NCBI RefSeq assembly: GCF_003097635.1
Contig: NZ_QCZI01000008.1
Span: 62,001-126,000 of the forward strand
Direction of reading: 5' to 3'
Length of the DNA: 64,000 bases
From: Flavobacterium psychrotolerans
GTDB lineage: Bacteria > Bacteroidota > Bacteroidia > Flavobacteriales > Flavobacteriaceae
Part shown: positions 9,743 through 17,630 of the stretch, piece by piece
Layout of the letters: the number at the start of each line of letters is the position of its first letter
How positions within the stretch are numbered: the first letter of the stretch is position 1
The notes under the pieces: model-generated
The model's database searches: none
Seen by the model: the letters and a program-made list of their open reading frames with translations, nothing else
Told to the model about the DNA's origin: nothing
Program-made: the position numbers and the translations under genes

Positions 9743-9834
9743 TTGGGCATTCCCTTCGGTCGGGCTGTACGTTCCCGCTTTTTTTGAGGCGAATAAAAAT
9801 CGCCTCAAAAAAGAGCTCCACTGCCATCCCTAAT
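9743..9834. repeat. intergenic element with 12-bp inverted repeat
   Basis: Between proC and the dehydrogenase gene. TTTTTTGAGGCG (9780-9791) and CGCCTCAAAAAA (9801-9812) form a perfect stem around a 9-base loop. Flanks are gggcattcccttcggtcggg on the left and ctccactgccatccctaatg on the right. The flank style (TTCGG...TCGGGCTGTACG and CCATCCCTAATGC) matches a dispersed intergenic element I recall from flavobacterial genomes. The stem could also act as a proC terminator, though the T-run is on the wrong side for an ideal one. Confidence 0.55.
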
Positions 9835-9886
9835 GCAATTCCGTTTACATTCATGTATTTGCAGAACACTAAATCCCAATGAATTC

Positions 9887-10861
9887 ATGCCAGCTCCCAG
9901 CACTCAACACCCAATACCCAACATAAAAATCCTCCACATCGACAGCAACCATCCTTTGCTTTGGGAACAGTTGCAACAAGCCGGGTTTGTGAACCATAAA
10001 GATTTCACCTCATCCAAAGCGGAAATTGAAGCAAAAATCCACGATTACCAAGGAATTGTCATTCGCAGCCGATTCAAAATCGATAGAACATTTTTAAACA
10101 AAGCCACTAATTTGCAATTCATCGCTCGCGTGGGTGCTGGCTTGGAAAGTATCGATTGTGAGTATGCTTTAAGCAAAAACATCCAACTTATTGCCGCTCC
10201 GGAAGGCAACAGCAATGCCGTGGGCGAACATGCATTAGGGATGGCATTGTCCCTTTTCAACAATCTTACCAAGGCGAATAACGAAATCAAATCAGGACAA
10301 TGGAACCGCGAAAGCAACCGCGGTCATGAATTAGATGGAAAAACCGTAGGCATCATTGGTTATGGCAATATGGGAAAATCATTTGCCAAAAAACTACGAG
10401 GTTTTGAAGTTGAAGTCTTGTGTTATGATATTTTAGAAAATGTTGGAGATGTCAATGCGAAACAAGTTTCCCTTCAAGAATTGCAACAAAAAGCAGATGT
10501 CGTGAGTCTCCATATTCCTTGGACTCCGGAAACGGACAAAATGGTGAATGCCACATTTATTAATGCTTTTGCAAAACCGTTTTGGCTCATCAACACTTCC
10601 CGCGGTAAAAATGTGGTCACGGCAGATTTGGTCGAAGCGTTAAAATCCGGAAAAATACTGGGGGCAGGTTTGGACGTTTTGGAATACGAAAAAGGGTCTT
10701 TTGAATCTCTTTTTCAAGACGGAACTATTCCTGAAGCTTTTCAATATTTATTAAATGCTGACAATGTTATTCTTACGCCACACATTGCAGGTTGGACTTA
10801 TGAAAGCCACAAAAAACTGGCACAGGTAATTGTCGATAAGATTATGGCAATTTATAATTAA
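9887..10861 (+). CDS. D-isomer 2-hydroxyacid dehydrogenase (phosphoglycerate dehydrogenase-like)
   Basis: NAD-dependent dehydrogenase, about 324 aa. The cofactor-binding core holds GKTVGIIGYGNMGKSFAKKL, and the catalytic Arg/Glu/His are in INTSRGKNVV, LGAGLDVLEYE and LTPHIAGWTYES. The substrate domain begins NIKILHIDSNHPLL. There is no C-terminal ACT domain, so if it makes 3-phosphohydroxypyruvate for serine synthesis it is a short, unregulated form; other 2-hydroxyacids are possible. The start is uncertain: homologous sequence begins at IKILHID, where the codon is ATA, and I use the ATG 12 codons earlier. A further ATG at 9833 is also in frame. Confidence 0.82.
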   Translation: MPAPSTQHPIPNIKILHIDSNHPLLWEQLQQAGFVNHKDFTSSKAEIEAKIHDYQGIVIRSRFKIDRTFLNKATNLQFIARVGAGLESIDCEYALSKNIQLIAAPEGNSNAVGEHALGMALSLFNNLTKANNEIKSGQWNRESNRGHELDGKTVGIIGYGNMGKSFAKKLRGFEVEVLCYDILENVGDVNAKQVSLQELQQKADVVSLHIPWTPETDKMVNATFINAFAKPFWLINTSRGKNVVTADLVEALKSGKILGAGLDVLEYEKGSFESLFQDGTIPEAFQYLLNADNVILTPHIAGWTYESHKKLAQVIVDKIMAIYN

Positions 10862-10884
10862 AAAATGGTGTGCTTTAATATTTT

Positions 10885-11180
10885 CCCCAGCTCCGCAAAG
10901 AGTTTCTATGAGAAGCTCCGCAAATGTCTCCTGACTTTGCGGAATTTTTCTATAAAAATTGTATCTTCGAAAAAAATAGCTATAAAATAAGGTTGAGATG
11001 GTTCAGCTATTTTTTGTAAATGTTTTAAGCTAAAATTCAATTGTAAAATAGCAGTATGATTGATGTTGTTCCGCAAAGTCAGGAGACATTTGCGGAGCGT
11101 AGTGTTATCATTCAACTCTTTGCGGAGCAGGGGCATTTGCGGAGCACTTCGGTACAATAGAAAACTTTGCGGAGCTGGGG
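10885..11180. repeat. inverted-repeat element, copy 1 (left border of GH19 cassette)
   Basis: Two arms face each other. gctccgcaaatgtctcctga (start of a 30-bp arm, 10915-10944) recurs as its exact reverse complement at 11069-11098, and ccccagctccgcaaag (10885-10900) recurs reversed at 11165-11180. The right arm carries about 66 extra bases (11099-11164) with more copies of the TTTGCGGAGC motif. Each arm also folds on itself through TCCGCAAAG/CTTTGCGGA. The element ends exactly where GH19-like coding sequence begins. No transposase is present, so it would be non-autonomous if mobile. Confidence 0.75.
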
Positions 11181-11485
11181 ACGGCTGGACATTTAGAGGT
11201 AGAGGTTTTATGCAATTAACAGGAAGGTCTAATTATGAAGGATATCATAATTATTTGACAAGAATTGGGCTTAGTAATTTTTATCAAGAACCTGATAATA
11301 TTTCATCTGGATTGCACAGTGTTTTAAGTGCAATGTGGTATTTTAAATATCGGGTTTTAGATAAGATGACAATCGATGCTAATACAAGTGTTAAAGATGT
11401 GACAAAAAAAATTAATTCAGGATTAAAAGCATTAGATAAAAGAGAGAGCTTTTTCGAAAGCGCAAAAAATAAAATAAATTGTTAA
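11174..11485 (+). pseudogene. 3' fragment of a GH19 chitinase/lysozyme-like gene
   Basis: About 103 codons resembling the C-terminal half of glycoside hydrolase family 19 domains: GDGWTFRGRGFMQLTGRSNY is the diagnostic substrate-cleft segment, and VTKKINSGLKALDKRESFF matches the family's TxxINGG...R end. The N-terminal half, including the helix with the catalytic Glu (HExGG-type region), is missing; upstream the frame runs into the repeat element, not coding-like sequence. It ends with an in-frame stop. GH19 domains occur in phage endolysins and in toxin C-termini that cut peptidoglycan. Here the fragment is probably inactive. Base composition is clearly more AT-rich than neighbouring genes. 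Confidence 0.75.
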
Positions 11486-11496
11486 TATATAAAAAC

Positions 11497-11922
11497 ATGA
11501 AAATGAAAAATAAATATTTATTGGTAACAATATTAGTAATGAGTTGTTTAGTGACTTTTGGGTTTATAAAGAATTGTAACAACTTGAAGGTTTCTAAAAC
11601 ACAATCTATTTCTCCTGAACAAGAAATTTTAGGTGTTTGGATAATGGAAAATGAACAAAATAATAAGCGAGAGTTTACTAATGATGGTCACGTTAAAACA
11701 TATATAAATAATATTTTAGAATCGGATGATTTGTATAGTATTTCTAATGAATGTGGAGGAGAAACTTTATCCAATGGAGATTTAATTTTAAAAATTATCG
11801 ATGGAAACGATCAATCGGAATATTGCGAGTATATAAATGGTATTAATGAAAATAATAGTAATATTTTATCATTAACTCCTGTTGGAAGAATGGAAACTAT
11901 AATATATTTAAAACAGCAATAG
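11497..11922 (+). CDS. small exported protein, candidate immunity/lipocalin-like protein
   Basis: 141 aa from ATG 11497. A hydrophobic N-terminus (KYLLVTILVMSCLVTFGFIKNC) looks like a signal peptide or lipoprotein leader. The mature part has a lipocalin-like opening (EQEILGVWIMENEQNNKREFTNDGHV) and alternating beta-type segments. It starts 11 bp after the GH19 fragment and shares its AT-rich composition. Inference: it could be an envelope immunity protein for a GH19 toxin, since toxin-immunity pairs are laid out in this order. No family was recognised and the role is unproven. Confidence 0.6.
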   Translation: MKMKNKYLLVTILVMSCLVTFGFIKNCNNLKVSKTQSISPEQEILGVWIMENEQNNKREFTNDGHVKTYINNILESDDLYSISNECGGETLSNGDLILKIIDGNDQSEYCEYINGINENNSNILSLTPVGRMETIIYLKQQ

Positions 11923-11934
11923 TTTATTTGAATA

Positions 11935-12057
11935 ATGAAAAATTTAAAAGTTAAAGTTGTTTTAATGACAATACTCCTAATATATACTTCATATGGCTTT
12001 GTCAATAAATTAATTATATCAGAAAAGATAACCCCGCTCCGCAAAGAGTTCCTATGA
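11935..12057 (+). pseudogene. truncated reading frame cut by repeat element copy 2
   Basis: Starts 12 bp after the preceding gene with a signal-peptide-like N-terminus (MKNLKVKVVLMTILLIYTSY) and then runs into the repeat element, stopping after 40 codons, the last eight of them inside the repeat. It looks like the first 30 or so codons of another small exported protein whose remainder has been replaced. The family cannot be told from so little. Confidence 0.55.
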
Positions 12058-12170
12058 AAAGCTCCGCAAATGTCTCCTGACTTTGCGGAATTTTTTTATA
12101 CTTTTATTTAAAATTAAACATCTGCAAAGGAAGGCATTTGCGGAGTTTTTTAGTACGAAAGAACACTTCA
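12032..12170. repeat. repeat element, copy 2 (right border of GH19 cassette)
   Basis: Bases 12036-12097 repeat 10890-10950 almost exactly; the 30-bp block at 12061-12090 is identical to 10915-10944. Bases around 12120-12170 (ggcatttgcggag...gtacgaaagaac) match 11115-11165 with differences. So this is a shorter, diverged copy of the same element in the same orientation, with the middle deleted. It interrupts the frame at 11935. Downstream to 12244 one frame is open (ending KLERELTIQTK) but has no credible start. Confidence 0.7.
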
Positions 12171-12275
12171 CTGAGGATATTGTCAATACAATTAAGGCAA
12201 AACATTTAAAACTGGAAAGGGAATTAACAATTCAAACCAAATAATCCCTATTTTTATAAAATAAAAAAGAAACGT

Positions 12276-12557
12276 ATGGAAAATTCAAAACAAGAAGACT
12301 GGAATAAACCCCAAACTGATTTTCAGCCCGAAAACAAAAAAATAGTAGCCGGCGTTTTAGCCCTTATTTTCGGCTCTTTAGGGATTCATAAATTTATTCT
12401 GGGATACACGAAGGAAGGAATTATACAAATCATTTTATCCATTGTAACTTGTGGCATTGCAGGAATTGTTCCATTTATTGAAGGAATAATTTATCTCACA
12501 AAATCGGACGAAGAGTTTTATCATATTTATCAAACCAATAAAAGAGGTTGGTTTTAA
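12276..12557 (+). CDS. TM2 domain-containing protein
   Basis: 93 aa membrane protein. After a polar 25-residue N-terminus come two hydrophobic helices joined by a short turn: VAGVLALIFGSLGIHKFILG with the TM2-typical GxxGxHKFxLG motif, then GIIQIILSIVTCGIAGIVPFIEGIIYL. It ends with a polar tail (KSDEEFYHIYQTNKRGWF). TM2 proteins are widespread and of unknown function. A strong hairpin terminator follows the stop codon, and normal base composition resumes here after the accessory cassette. Confidence 0.88.
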   Translation: MENSKQEDWNKPQTDFQPENKKIVAGVLALIFGSLGIHKFILGYTKEGIIQIILSIVTCGIAGIVPFIEGIIYLTKSDEEFYHIYQTNKRGWF

Positions 12558-12560
12558 AAT

Positions 12561-12596
12561 AAAGAAGGGGCAAATTTCTAAATTTGCCCCTTCTTT
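12561..12596. terminator. bidirectional hairpin terminator
   Basis: Perfect 16-bp arms (aaagaaggggcaaatt at 12561-12576; its reverse complement at 12581-12596) with loop TCTA, between the convergent TM2 and olsF genes. A/T-rich sides give a U-tract in either direction. Confidence 0.85.
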
Positions 12597-12618
12597 ATTA
12601 TGAGTATAACAGTCAAAA

Positions 12619-14424
12619 TCAACCCTCCCCTTTCTCCGCTAATTTCCGCTCCAATTCTGCCTGAAACTCTTCCATTACCGGTTTCATGGTGCTTTCAGGA
12701 ATATCGGCAATACGAATGTACATTAAACCGTCTATCGCATTATTGAACAACGGATCGACGTTAAAAGCAACCACTCGCGCATTTTGCTTGATGTATTTTT
12801 TAATTAAAACAGGCAAACGCAAAATTCCCGGTTCGAGTTCATCAATGATTTTGTCAAATTTGTTCAAATCCGATTCGGCTTCATCAAAAACAAAGTCCTT
12901 ATCGGCATCTTTCAATTTTACTTTATATTCCTTTTTGGGATGAATATATTGCGCAATGTAGGGATCATAATAATTCGATTTCATAAATTCAATCATCAAC
13001 GATTTTGAAAAATCAGAGAATTGGTTGCTGATGCTCACGCCTCCAAGCAAGAATTTATGTTCCGGATAACGCAATGTGGTATGAATGATTCCCTTCCAAA
13101 GCAGGAAAAGAGGCATCGGTTTTTGCTGGTATTCTTTGACGATAAAGGCACGACCCATCTCAATGGATTTATGCATCATGTCATACAATTCAGGTTCAAA
13201 CCGAAAGAGGTCGTTCAAATAAAAACCTTCAATCCCATGTTTGGGGAAAATTTTGGAACCCAATCCCATTCTATAAGCACCCGCAATTTTTTTGGCATCA
13301 TCATCCCATAAAAATAGGTGGTCATAATACTGATCAAACTTGTCTAAATCTATAGATTCATTCGTTCCTTCTCCCACTTCCCTAAAAGTGATTTCACGTA
13401 ATCTTCCAATTTCATGGAGAATGTTAGGTATCTTGGATGCTTCCGAAAAGAAAATTTCGTAATTTTTACTTTGCAACAGCCTACAATCCAAAGCGCGCAA
13501 TAAGTCTACTTCTTCAATCATATTGTCCTGACTTGCCGCAGTAACAATTTGTTTTGGGCTCTTGGAAATTTTTAGATTTGGAGTAGGCAACAACTTGCTT
13601 TCTTTTTCAAAAGGATTGGCCAGCAAGTAGGTTTTTCTTCTTAAAAATTCCGAATATTCCTCGATGGTTTTGTATTCGTTTTGTTCGTTTACCGAAATGG
13701 GCTTTCCAACACGAACTTTAATCACTCGGTGTTTTTGGCTAAAGACTTCAGACGGTAATTTTGCCGTACGAAGCGTCCCTCCTATCTGGGAAAGCAAATA
13801 AAACAATCGGCTGTTCTTAGCATGAAAATAAATGGGAACTACGGGAACTTGGGCCTTTCTAATTACTTTAATCGCACCTTCTTCCCACGGTTTGTCAACC
13901 ATCAATTTTCCGTCTTTATAAGTAGAAACTTCACCGGCAGGAAACATTCCCAACGGTTTTCCGTCGCTTAAATGGCGCAACGTTTCCTTAATGCCTACCA
14001 CGCTGGACTTAGCGTCTTTATGGTTTTCAAAAGGATTTACGGGCATGATGTATTTTTTCAGAGGCTCAATTCTATGCAACAGGAAATTGGCAATGATTTT
14101 AAAATTGGGCTCCCGTTCAAGCATTAATTTCAATAGCAAAACTCCGTCAATCCCTCCCAAGGGATGGTTGGATATGGTGATGTAAGCCCCGTCTTTAGGC
14201 AAGCGTTTTAAGTCTTCCTCCGGAATTTCGAATTTTATTTGCAGGTCTTCCAAAATAGCATTCAGGAAGTCAAGATCTTTCAAATGCTTGTTTCTGTCAT
14301 AAACTTTATTCAAGGTAGAAATTTTCAGCACTTTCATCAAGAGCCAGCCCGAAAAAGTTCCGAAAACCCCATATTTGTCGGTATTTATTGCTTTTGCGAC
14401 TTCCTTAGCGGTTACTAAACCCAT
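12619..14424 (-). CDS. olsF: bifunctional acyltransferase OlsF-like (ornithine/amino lipid synthesis)
   Basis: 601 aa, two acyltransferase modules in one chain. The N-terminal half (about 40-290) is a PlsC/OlsA-like O-acyltransferase with SNHPLGGIDG and FPAGEVSTY. The C-terminal half (about 320-580) is an OlsB-like GNAT N-acyltransferase (LREITFREVGEGTNES, then GAYRMGLG and EMGRAFIVKEYQ). OlsF fusions are known from Flavobacterium johnsoniae and Serratia proteamaculans, where they make ornithine lipid from ornithine and two acyl-ACPs. Start 14424 (MGLVTAKEVAKAINTDKYG) is preferred over an in-frame ATG 16 codons upstream. The exact amino acid acylated, ornithine or glycine, cannot be told from sequence. 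Confidence 0.85.
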   Translation of the reverse strand: MGLVTAKEVAKAINTDKYGVFGTFSGWLLMKVLKISTLNKVYDRNKHLKDLDFLNAILEDLQIKFEIPEEDLKRLPKDGAYITISNHPLGGIDGVLLLKLMLEREPNFKIIANFLLHRIEPLKKYIMPVNPFENHKDAKSSVVGIKETLRHLSDGKPLGMFPAGEVSTYKDGKLMVDKPWEEGAIKVIRKAQVPVVPIYFHAKNSRLFYLLSQIGGTLRTAKLPSEVFSQKHRVIKVRVGKPISVNEQNEYKTIEEYSEFLRRKTYLLANPFEKESKLLPTPNLKISKSPKQIVTAASQDNMIEEVDLLRALDCRLLQSKNYEIFFSEASKIPNILHEIGRLREITFREVGEGTNESIDLDKFDQYYDHLFLWDDDAKKIAGAYRMGLGSKIFPKHGIEGFYLNDLFRFEPELYDMMHKSIEMGRAFIVKEYQQKPMPLFLLWKGIIHTTLRYPEHKFLLGGVSISNQFSDFSKSLMIEFMKSNYYDPYIAQYIHPKKEYKVKLKDADKDFVFDEAESDLNKFDKIIDELEPGILRLPVLIKKYIKQNARVVAFNVDPLFNNAIDGLMYIRIADIPESTMKPVMEEFQAELERKLAEKGEG

Positions 14425-14654
14425 GTAGTTTTTGTTTATTTGACGATGGGCAAAGATAGAAAAAAACTCCATTATCTGACAATGGCACCGTCTGATTTTC
14501 TTTGTTTTTTTGCGGTATGCTTTTTATTTTTCATTACTTTTGAAATCGCTATTAACAAACTGTTTGCGTGAGCAAACACCAATAAAAAGGCGATTCTATA
14601 TATGACAAAGTCAAAATAATTTTTACATATATAAAACACAAAAAAAAATCGATA

Positions 14655-15416
14655 ATGAGAATCATCTCCTACAATGTAAACGGAATTCGAGCCGCAATAT
14701 CTAAAGGATTCATCGACTGGTTGCAACAAGCAAACCCCGATGTAATTTGCCTTCAGGAAATTAAAGCAACTCCAGAACAAATCCCAACCTTAGATATAGA
14801 ACTTGCAGGATACCCTTATCATTACTGGTTTCCGGCAACAAAAAAAGGATACAGTGGAGTGGCCATTTTATCAAAAGTAAAACCCAACAATATCGTTTTT
14901 GGCACTGGAATAGATCACATGGATTTTGAAGGTAGAAATCTTCGCATTGATTTCGATGATTTTTCCGTTATGAGTTTGTATTTGCCTTCAGGTACAAATA
15001 TTGAAAGATTAGACCACAAATTCATGTTCATGGATGACTTTCAAAAGTATATCAACGAGCTGAAAAAAGAAATCCCCAATCTCATTATTTGTGGGGATTA
15101 TAACATTTGCCACGAAGCGATTGACATTCACGACCCTGTTCGCAATAAAACTGTTTCCGGATTTTTACCGGAGGAAAGAGCCTGGCTCGATGGGTTTATG
15201 AAAACCGGATTCATAGACAGTTTCCGACTTTTTAATAAAGAACCACACAACTATACCTGGTGGAGCTATCGTGCGGGAGCCAGAGGAAACAATAAAGGAT
15301 GGCGCATCGATTATTGTTTGGTTAGCGAAAGCTTAAAAGACAGAATCACCAGAGCCGTAATTTTACCGGAAGCCAAACATTCTGACCATTGTCCTGCATT
15401 GGTAGAAATTGAATAA
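14655..15416 (+). CDS. xth: exodeoxyribonuclease III
   Basis: AP endonuclease / 3'-5' exonuclease of base excision repair, 253 aa. The metal and catalytic motifs are all present: MRIISYNVNGIRAA, LQEIKATPEQ (metal-binding Glu), GDYNICHEAIDIHDP (Asp-x-Asn), WRIDYCLVS (Asp) and the terminal SDHCPALVEIE (catalytic His). It is divergent from olsF with a 230-bp AT-rich spacer in which I could not place a convincing promoter. The OmpA lipoprotein gene follows 35 bp downstream. Confidence 0.96.
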   Translation: MRIISYNVNGIRAAISKGFIDWLQQANPDVICLQEIKATPEQIPTLDIELAGYPYHYWFPATKKGYSGVAILSKVKPNNIVFGTGIDHMDFEGRNLRIDFDDFSVMSLYLPSGTNIERLDHKFMFMDDFQKYINELKKEIPNLIICGDYNICHEAIDIHDPVRNKTVSGFLPEERAWLDGFMKTGFIDSFRLFNKEPHNYTWWSYRAGARGNNKGWRIDYCLVSESLKDRITRAVILPEAKHSDHCPALVEIE

Positions 15417-15451
15417 TTTTTGACATTAAACCTGAATTAAAATTTAAAAAT

Positions 15452-16411
15452 ATGATTAAAAAAATCTCCACCGCAATCGTCGTTTTAGCCTTGACGGCAT
15501 CCTGCGTCTCTAAAAAAGTGTACACCGATTTAGAAAACAAATACACCGACTTAAAAAAAGAAAATCGGAAATTACAGGATGAAGGCGAGGATTGCACGAA
15601 AGCTAAAAACGAGTTGGATTTAGCCAATACCGCTTTACAATCAGAATTAGGCAAAACCAAATCGGAACGAGACAAATTATTGTCCGATTACACTGCTTCC
15701 GACAAAAACCTAAAAACACTTCAGGCGTCCTACAATGCCTTAGAAAAAAACAGTGACGAAGCTTTAGAAACCAACATGAATAAAAACCGCGAACTGTTGG
15801 CGCAATTAGAATTAAAGCAAAAAGCACTAGCCAATGAGCAAGAAAGATGGAACAAATTAAAAGGCGATTTACAAGCCAGTTCCCAACGATTGTCCGAGCT
15901 GGAAAGTTTGATGACCGCCAAGGATGCCAGCATGAAAAAACTGAAAGAAACACTCTCCAAAGCGCTGAATAGTTTTGAAGGAAAAGGATTGACTGTGCAA
16001 CAAAAAAACGGAAAAGTGTACGTTTCCATGGAAAACAAACTGCTGTTCAGTTCCGGAAGTTGGGCCGTTGGGGCAGAAGGACGACGTGCTGTTGTTGAAG
16101 TAGGAAAAGTGCTTGCTGCAAACCCGGACATTTCGGTTCTCATAGAAGGACATACCGATGATGACGCTTATGGCGGTAGCGGCCCTATCGCTGATAACTG
16201 GGATTTATCCACCAAAAGGGCAACCGTTATCGTGAATGTTTTGGGAGAAAACAAAACCATCAACAAACAAAATTTAACTGCTGCGGGAAGAAGTGAATTT
16301 GCACCTTTAGCCAGCAACGCAACACCTGACGGAAAAGCTAAAAACAGGAGAATCGAAATTATTTTGACCCCAAAACTGGATGAAATATCTAAGATGTTGA
16401 ATGAGTTGTAG
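15452..16411 (+). CDS. OmpA-family peptidoglycan-binding lipoprotein
   Basis: 319 aa. A lipoprotein signal with lipobox LTASC (Cys18) suggests outer-membrane anchoring. Residues 25-170 form a long charged coiled coil (KVYTDLENKYTDLKKENRKL...). Residues 185-310 form an OmpA/MotB C-terminal domain with VLIEGHTDDDAYG, NWDLSTKRATVIV and KNRRIEIILTP, which binds diaminopimelate in peptidoglycan. It likely tethers outer membrane to cell wall. It may be co-transcribed with xth. Confidence 0.92.
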   Translation: MIKKISTAIVVLALTASCVSKKVYTDLENKYTDLKKENRKLQDEGEDCTKAKNELDLANTALQSELGKTKSERDKLLSDYTASDKNLKTLQASYNALEKNSDEALETNMNKNRELLAQLELKQKALANEQERWNKLKGDLQASSQRLSELESLMTAKDASMKKLKETLSKALNSFEGKGLTVQQKNGKVYVSMENKLLFSSGSWAVGAEGRRAVVEVGKVLAANPDISVLIEGHTDDDAYGGSGPIADNWDLSTKRATVIVNVLGENKTINKQNLTAAGRSEFAPLASNATPDGKAKNRRIEIILTPKLDEISKMLNEL

Positions 16412-16543
16412 CACTATTTGAACAGCAATTCCATTACAAAACAATCGGGTTCAGAGTTTAAACTTTGAACCTTTTTTGTAAACGAAAGTGATCAAACGAT
16501 ACCAAAAAAATGTTAACAAAAACCAGACCTGTTATCTAAACTT

Positions 16544-16551
16544 TATCTTTG
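16544..16551 (+). promoter_or_regulatory. candidate -7 box (TATCTTTG) for aldo/keto reductase gene
   Basis: Exact TAnnTTTG match 34 bp before the start codon. No clear -33 TTG at the expected distance. Confidence 0.5.
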
Positions 16552-16585
16552 CGATTCAAAACCATAGAATTTTAGCACCTTAAAA

Positions 16586-17623
16586 ATGAAATATACTATC
16601 CTGCCCAACACAAATATAGAAGTAAGTAAAATTTGCCTCGGAACCATGACTTTTGGTGAACAAAACACGGAGGCCGATGGTCATGCCCAAATGGATTTTG
16701 CATTAGCAAACGGCATTAATTTTATTGATACTGCCGAAATGTACTCGGTTCCTGGCAGAAAAGAAACTTATGGAAGTACCGAAAAAATCATTGGAACCTG
16801 GTTTAAAAAATCAGGAAATAGAGATAAAGTAATCTTAGCCTCTAAAATAGCAGGGCCAAATCCCGGTTTGTCATATATTAGAGAAAACATGGATTTTTCG
16901 TCTGCAAGTATCGCCCTGTCTATTGAAAAAAGTCTAACCCGATTACAAACGGACTATATCGATTTGTATCAATTGCATTGGCCAGAACGAAAAACCAATT
17001 TTTTCGGGCAACGTGGTTTCAAAGTGCAAAATGATGCTTGGGAAGATAACATTCATGAAGTTTTAGAAACTTTAGACCGTTTTATAAAAGAAGGAAAAAT
17101 AAATCATGTTGGCCTTTCTAATGAAACGCCTTGGGGTATAATGCGTTTTCTGGAAGAAAACAAACATCATAATTTACCAAGAATAAAAACGGTTCAAAAC
17201 CCTTATTCTTTGTTAAACAGGCTTTTCGAAAATGGTTCTGCCGAAGTTTGCCTAAGAGAAAATGTGGGTTTGTTAGCCTATTCCCCATTAGCTTTTGGGG
17301 TTTTATCCGGGAAATTTTTGAACGGAAAAGAACATCCCAACTCCAGAATCAAATTGTTTCCGCAATTTTCAAGATATAACAGCGCCCAGTGTGCCGAAGC
17401 CACAAGATTGTATCAGGAAATCGCAAGCAAAAATGGCTTGACGTTGACTGAAATGTCCTTGGCTTTTTTAAACCAACAGCCTTTTGTGACTAGCACCATC
17501 ATTGGAGCAACAACTTTGAAACAACTAGAGGAAAACATCAAATCAATTGAGGTACTTTTATCAGAAGATATTTTGCGTGAAATAGAAAAGGTTCAAAATG
17601 TAATTCCAGATCCCGCACCTTAA
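16586..17623 (+). CDS. aldo/keto reductase, Tas-like
   Basis: NADPH-dependent (alpha/beta)8-barrel oxidoreductase, 345 aa. The opening MKYTILPNTNIEVSKICLGTMTFG and the YSVPGRKETYGSTEKIIG insert resemble the Tas/YajO group. The catalytic tetrad is visible: Asp48 and Tyr53 (FIDTAEMY), Lys87 (ASKIAG) and His131 (YQLHWPER). The C-terminal cofactor-binding TSTIIGATTLKQLEENI is present. The physiological substrate is unknown. It has its own probable promoter and converges on the PQQ-type dehydrogenase gene. Confidence 0.92.
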   Translation: MKYTILPNTNIEVSKICLGTMTFGEQNTEADGHAQMDFALANGINFIDTAEMYSVPGRKETYGSTEKIIGTWFKKSGNRDKVILASKIAGPNPGLSYIRENMDFSSASIALSIEKSLTRLQTDYIDLYQLHWPERKTNFFGQRGFKVQNDAWEDNIHEVLETLDRFIKEGKINHVGLSNETPWGIMRFLEENKHHNLPRIKTVQNPYSLLNRLFENGSAEVCLRENVGLLAYSPLAFGVLSGKFLNGKEHPNSRIKLFPQFSRYNSAQCAEATRLYQEIASKNGLTLTEMSLAFLNQQPFVTSTIIGATTLKQLEENIKSIEVLLSEDILREIEKVQNVIPDPAP

Positions 17624-17630
17624 ATTTATC

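Noticed and set aside
9314-9808. 164-codon minus-strand frame
   Set aside because: Shadow of proC, which has full family motifs.
10906-11157. 83-codon minus-strand frame in the repeat element
   Set aside because: Made of the inverted-repeat arms; no family resemblance and no plausible start context.
12032-12244. Open frame through repeat copy 2 ending KLERELTIQTK
   Set aside because: No credible start codon and half of it is repeat sequence; at most a gene relic.
10862-12275. Prophage remnant
   Set aside because: GH19 can be an endolysin, but there is no holin, structural gene, integrase or attachment site; the repeats fit a cassette better.
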